This document shows positions 5,965 through 7,532 of a DNA stretch of 7,532 bases, in pieces; within the stretch, counting starts at the first letter, position 1, and each line of letters begins with the position of its first letter. Where the stretch lies: contig JASLNQ010000104.1 of assembly GCA_030745955.1 (NCBI GenBank), positions 1-7,532 of the forward strand, read 5' to 3'. The translations under genes and the position numbers were made by a program. The notes beneath the pieces were generated by a model, which was not told where the DNA came from, searched no databases, and was given only the letters and a program-made list of their open reading frames with translations. This DNA is from Dehalococcoidia bacterium (GTDB lineage Bacteria > Chloroflexota > Dehalococcoidia > UBA1151 > UBA1328).

Positions 5965-5983
5965 TGGTTCCCCCGAACTCAAG
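5957..5983 (-). promoter_or_regulatory. Candidate promoter of the lyase-hydratase-CoA transferase operon
   Basis: On the minus strand TTGAGT (5983-5978) and TATAAG (5962-5957, 5 of 6 matches to the -10) are separated by 15 bases, a little short. The -10 uses the same TTATAC bases as the plus-strand candidate, so polymerase could occupy only one at a time. The leader to GTG 5848 would be about 100 bases. Confidence 0.35.
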
Positions 5984-6000
5984 TACGACCATATCGATAA

Positions 6001-7041
6001 ATGCCTACAAAATTTCCAGAAACCACCGTTCATTTGCTTGCTACCGGGTCGGATTCCGCGGCCATGGCAGTTGGCGCTGCAGTTCGTTCGGGGCTTCCCG
6101 GCCCAACGGAAATTCGGCACGTCGAGCCGTCCGATTTTGCTCCAGGTGAACTCGACAATGATGATGTGCTGCTGATCGGTGATTCTGGGTATTCTGCTTT
6201 CGAAGCGCTTGAGCTGAGCGATACCGGCGATGTTGAGCAATTCAAACCCGGCCTGGTGCAGTTCCTGGGCTGCAGGCCACCGATTGCGCTGATCAACGAG
6301 TTGAACTCAGTCGGGGCGGTCGTTGCAGGTATTTCACCGTGGATAGCGGACCGTGTGGCGAACCGGGTGGTTGGATTTGCCGGATCGCTGGGGATTCCCG
6401 TGGACATGGGAGATCAGGCGGGTGCTGGTGCTCGCCAGTGGGGGATCGTTGGACTTGGGTTCACGGGATCTGCGGTCGCCCGCAAACTCGCTGCGAGTGG
6501 CGCCCCAGCTGTCGTATTTGGGGCTGATGTCCGCACTCCTCCAACCGGATTGCTAACTGAACTCAATGTTCGCCGACAAACACTCGACCTCCTCGTTGCC
6601 GGATCGGACGTGGTCGCCGTGCATGCATACCCGGGGCCAACGACCAGGCCACTGGTGTCCGAGCGGGAGCTCGGGTTGATGAAGCCGGGTGCGGTGTTGA
6701 TCAACACATCCGAATTTTCTGTTGTGGACGAAGATGCCGTACTGGCCGCGCTCGAGAGCGGGGCGCTGGGGGGATACGCCACGGACTGCCCGGGTTTTGC
6801 TGTCGCCGAGGCCGCCGCCGACGCCCACGGGAAACTTGTTGCCGCCGGGAAACTGGTCGCCACTACAAATCCACTCACGAACCAGGTCGGTGCTGCACAA
6901 CAGGTGGCGAAGTACATCACGACGAATGTCAGGGCGTTCCTGGATGGTGGGAGTATCGAGGGCAAAATCGAACTCGTCGATTTCCCAATGGCGGGTGATC
7001 CCAGCTTCTGGTCGTCCCGGATGATCCCCAGGCAGGATTGA
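6001..7041 (+). CDS. D-2-hydroxyacid dehydrogenase-like NAD(P)-binding protein lacking the catalytic residues
   Basis: This 346-residue protein has the two-domain layout of the D-isomer-specific 2-hydroxyacid dehydrogenases. The first domain is divergent (1-130). The Rossmann domain has the nucleotide loop WGIVGLGFTGSAVARKLA (147-164, G151-x-G153-x-x-G156). Further family marks are SDVVAVHAYPGPTTRPLVSE (202-221), LMKPGAVLINTS (226-237), VVDEDAVLAALESGALGGYATD (241-262) and a C-terminal QVGAAQQVAKYITTNVRAFL (295-314). The catalytic set is absent: the Arg of the usual NT-A/S-RG loop is Glu238 (NTSEF), the Glu after the LD motif is replaced (TDCPG, 261-265), and the His of the usual TPH is missing (ATTNPL, 287-292). 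It therefore either does other chemistry or acts as a binding or sensing protein. It is divergent from the acyl-CoA operon and convergent with the formate dehydrogenase gene. ATG 6001 has no ribosome site; ATG 6064 would cut the first beta strand, so 6001 is preferred. Confidence 0.85.
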   Translation: MPTKFPETTVHLLATGSDSAAMAVGAAVRSGLPGPTEIRHVEPSDFAPGELDNDDVLLIGDSGYSAFEALELSDTGDVEQFKPGLVQFLGCRPPIALINELNSVGAVVAGISPWIADRVANRVVGFAGSLGIPVDMGDQAGAGARQWGIVGLGFTGSAVARKLAASGAPAVVFGADVRTPPTGLLTELNVRRQTLDLLVAGSDVVAVHAYPGPTTRPLVSERELGLMKPGAVLINTSEFSVVDEDAVLAALESGALGGYATDCPGFAVAEAAADAHGKLVAAGKLVATTNPLTNQVGAAQQVAKYITTNVRAFLDGGSIEGKIELVDFPMAGDPSFWSSRMIPRQD

Positions 7042-7121
7042 TCGAGCACCGGGGTCGAGCCAACAGCAGTGAATAGACGGGTTGGGTGCCAGAAAGGCCG
7101 ATGCCCAGGCCCGGGCCACGC

Positions 7122-7532
7122 TCAGCCACCGGCGGCGGCTGTGCTTTCGGCAGCTGCTGCGACCTTCTCGATCCGTACTGCGCACGCCTTGAACTCGGGC
7201 GTCTCCGTGATGAAGTCGTAGGCGTCGTTGGTCAACACATTCGTCGGCGCGCTCTCCGGGTGTGCGAACGCCATGAATACGGCGCCCACTGGCGATCGGT
7301 CCGTCACTTTCGCATGCACCTCGACCGACCCTCGACGTGACGACACCCGCACCATCTCGCCGTCCGCGATGCCAAGCACCAGTGCGTCCTCAGGGTTTAT
7401 CTCCGCCATCTCGTACGGCACCAGTTCGTCGAACCCTATCGCCCTGCCCGTCTGTGTGCCCGTGTGATAGGTGGAGCGACGGCGTCCCGTCGTCAGAAAC
7501 AGCGGGTACTCATCATCGGGTTCTTCGACCGG
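7122..7532 (-). CDS. fdhF: Formate dehydrogenase alpha subunit, molybdopterin-binding C-terminus (partial)
   Basis: The frame is open to the right edge and ends at TGA (7124-7122), giving the last 136 residues of a large molybdopterin oxidoreductase; the N-terminal and catalytic parts lie outside. What is seen is the molybdopterin-dinucleotide-binding beta-barrel. It begins YPLFLTTGR, then YHTGTQTGR (typical cofactor contacts), EINPEDALVLGIADGEMVRV, SRRGSVEVHAKVTDR, FMAFAHPESAPTNVLTNDA and the PEFKACAVRIEKV ending characteristic of NAD-linked or cytosolic formate dehydrogenase alpha subunits. A short Ala-rich tail follows. Formate dehydrogenases oxidise formate to CO2 and pass electrons to iron-sulfur and flavin subunits, expected upstream on this strand beyond the window. 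The 80 bases to the convergent dehydrogenase-like gene hold no clear terminator. A related nitrate reductase or NuoG-type protein is less likely given the ending. Confidence 0.88.
   Translation of the reverse strand, partial: PVEEPDDEYPLFLTTGRRRSTYHTGTQTGRAIGFDELVPYEMAEINPEDALVLGIADGEMVRVSSRRGSVEVHAKVTDRSPVGAVFMAFAHPESAPTNVLTNDAYDFITETPEFKACAVRIEKVAAAAESTAAAGG

Noticed and set aside
7042..7121. Bidirectional terminator between the convergent genes
   Set aside because: Only short GC palindromes such as GGCCCGGGCC are present, without a stable stem followed by a T run on either strand.
6414..7185. Minus-strand frames (about 210 codons each) antisense to the dehydrogenase-like gene
   Set aside because: They are shadows of the plus-strand frame, which has clear Rossmann motifs; their translations are Ser/Pro/Ala-rich with no motif.

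Overview
The window looks like chromosomal DNA of a GC-rich free-living bacterium. The mix of a mandelate racemase-type enolase enzyme, a CaiB/BaiF CoA transferase, a MaoC hydratase, a CitE-like lyase and a formate dehydrogenase resembles the catabolic islands of Chloroflexota (for example SAR202/Dehalococcoidia-like lineages), but also those of some Actinobacteria and Proteobacteria. The taxonomic placement is an inference from gene content, not a match. No phage, transposon, CRISPR or rRNA sequence is visible.

Layout. (1) Positions 2-379 (+) hold the 3' end of an unrecognised gene with a charged, probably helical middle and an arginine-rich tail, closed by a clear intrinsic terminator. (2) After a 370-base non-coding stretch with a candidate extended -10 promoter, 750-1988 (+) encodes a mandelate racemase/muconate lactonizing enzyme family protein that starts at TTG. 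(3) A tRNA-Arg(UCU) gene with an encoded CCA lies on the minus strand at 2076-2152. It is followed by about 350 bases without a credible gene. (4) A small PadR-type repressor gene runs at 2504-2878 (-). (5) Three minus-strand genes form a tight operon, read from 5848 down to 3145: CitE-like acyl-CoA lyase, MaoC-type enoyl-CoA hydratase, CaiB/BaiF class III CoA transferase. (6) Divergent from this operon, across 152 bases with overlapping candidate promoters, 6001-7041 (+) encodes a protein with the fold of a D-2-hydroxyacid dehydrogenase but without its catalytic Arg/Glu/His. (7) Convergent with it, the C-terminal end of a molybdopterin formate dehydrogenase alpha subunit enters from the right edge (7122-7532, -).

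How the genes work together. CoA transferase, hydratase and C-C lyase are the three enzyme classes needed to activate a C4-C6 unsaturated dicarboxylic acid, hydrate it to a 3-hydroxyacyl-CoA of the malyl/citramalyl type, and cleave it to acetyl- or propionyl-CoA plus a 2-oxoacid. Known examples are itaconate degradation (Ict-Ich-Ccl) and the mesaconyl/methylmalyl-CoA steps of the 3-hydroxypropionate bicycle. The exact substrate cannot be read from sequence. The most unusual points are the divergently transcribed dehydrogenase-like protein with an erased active site, and a non-canonical residue at the first metal-ligand position of the enolase-superfamily protein.
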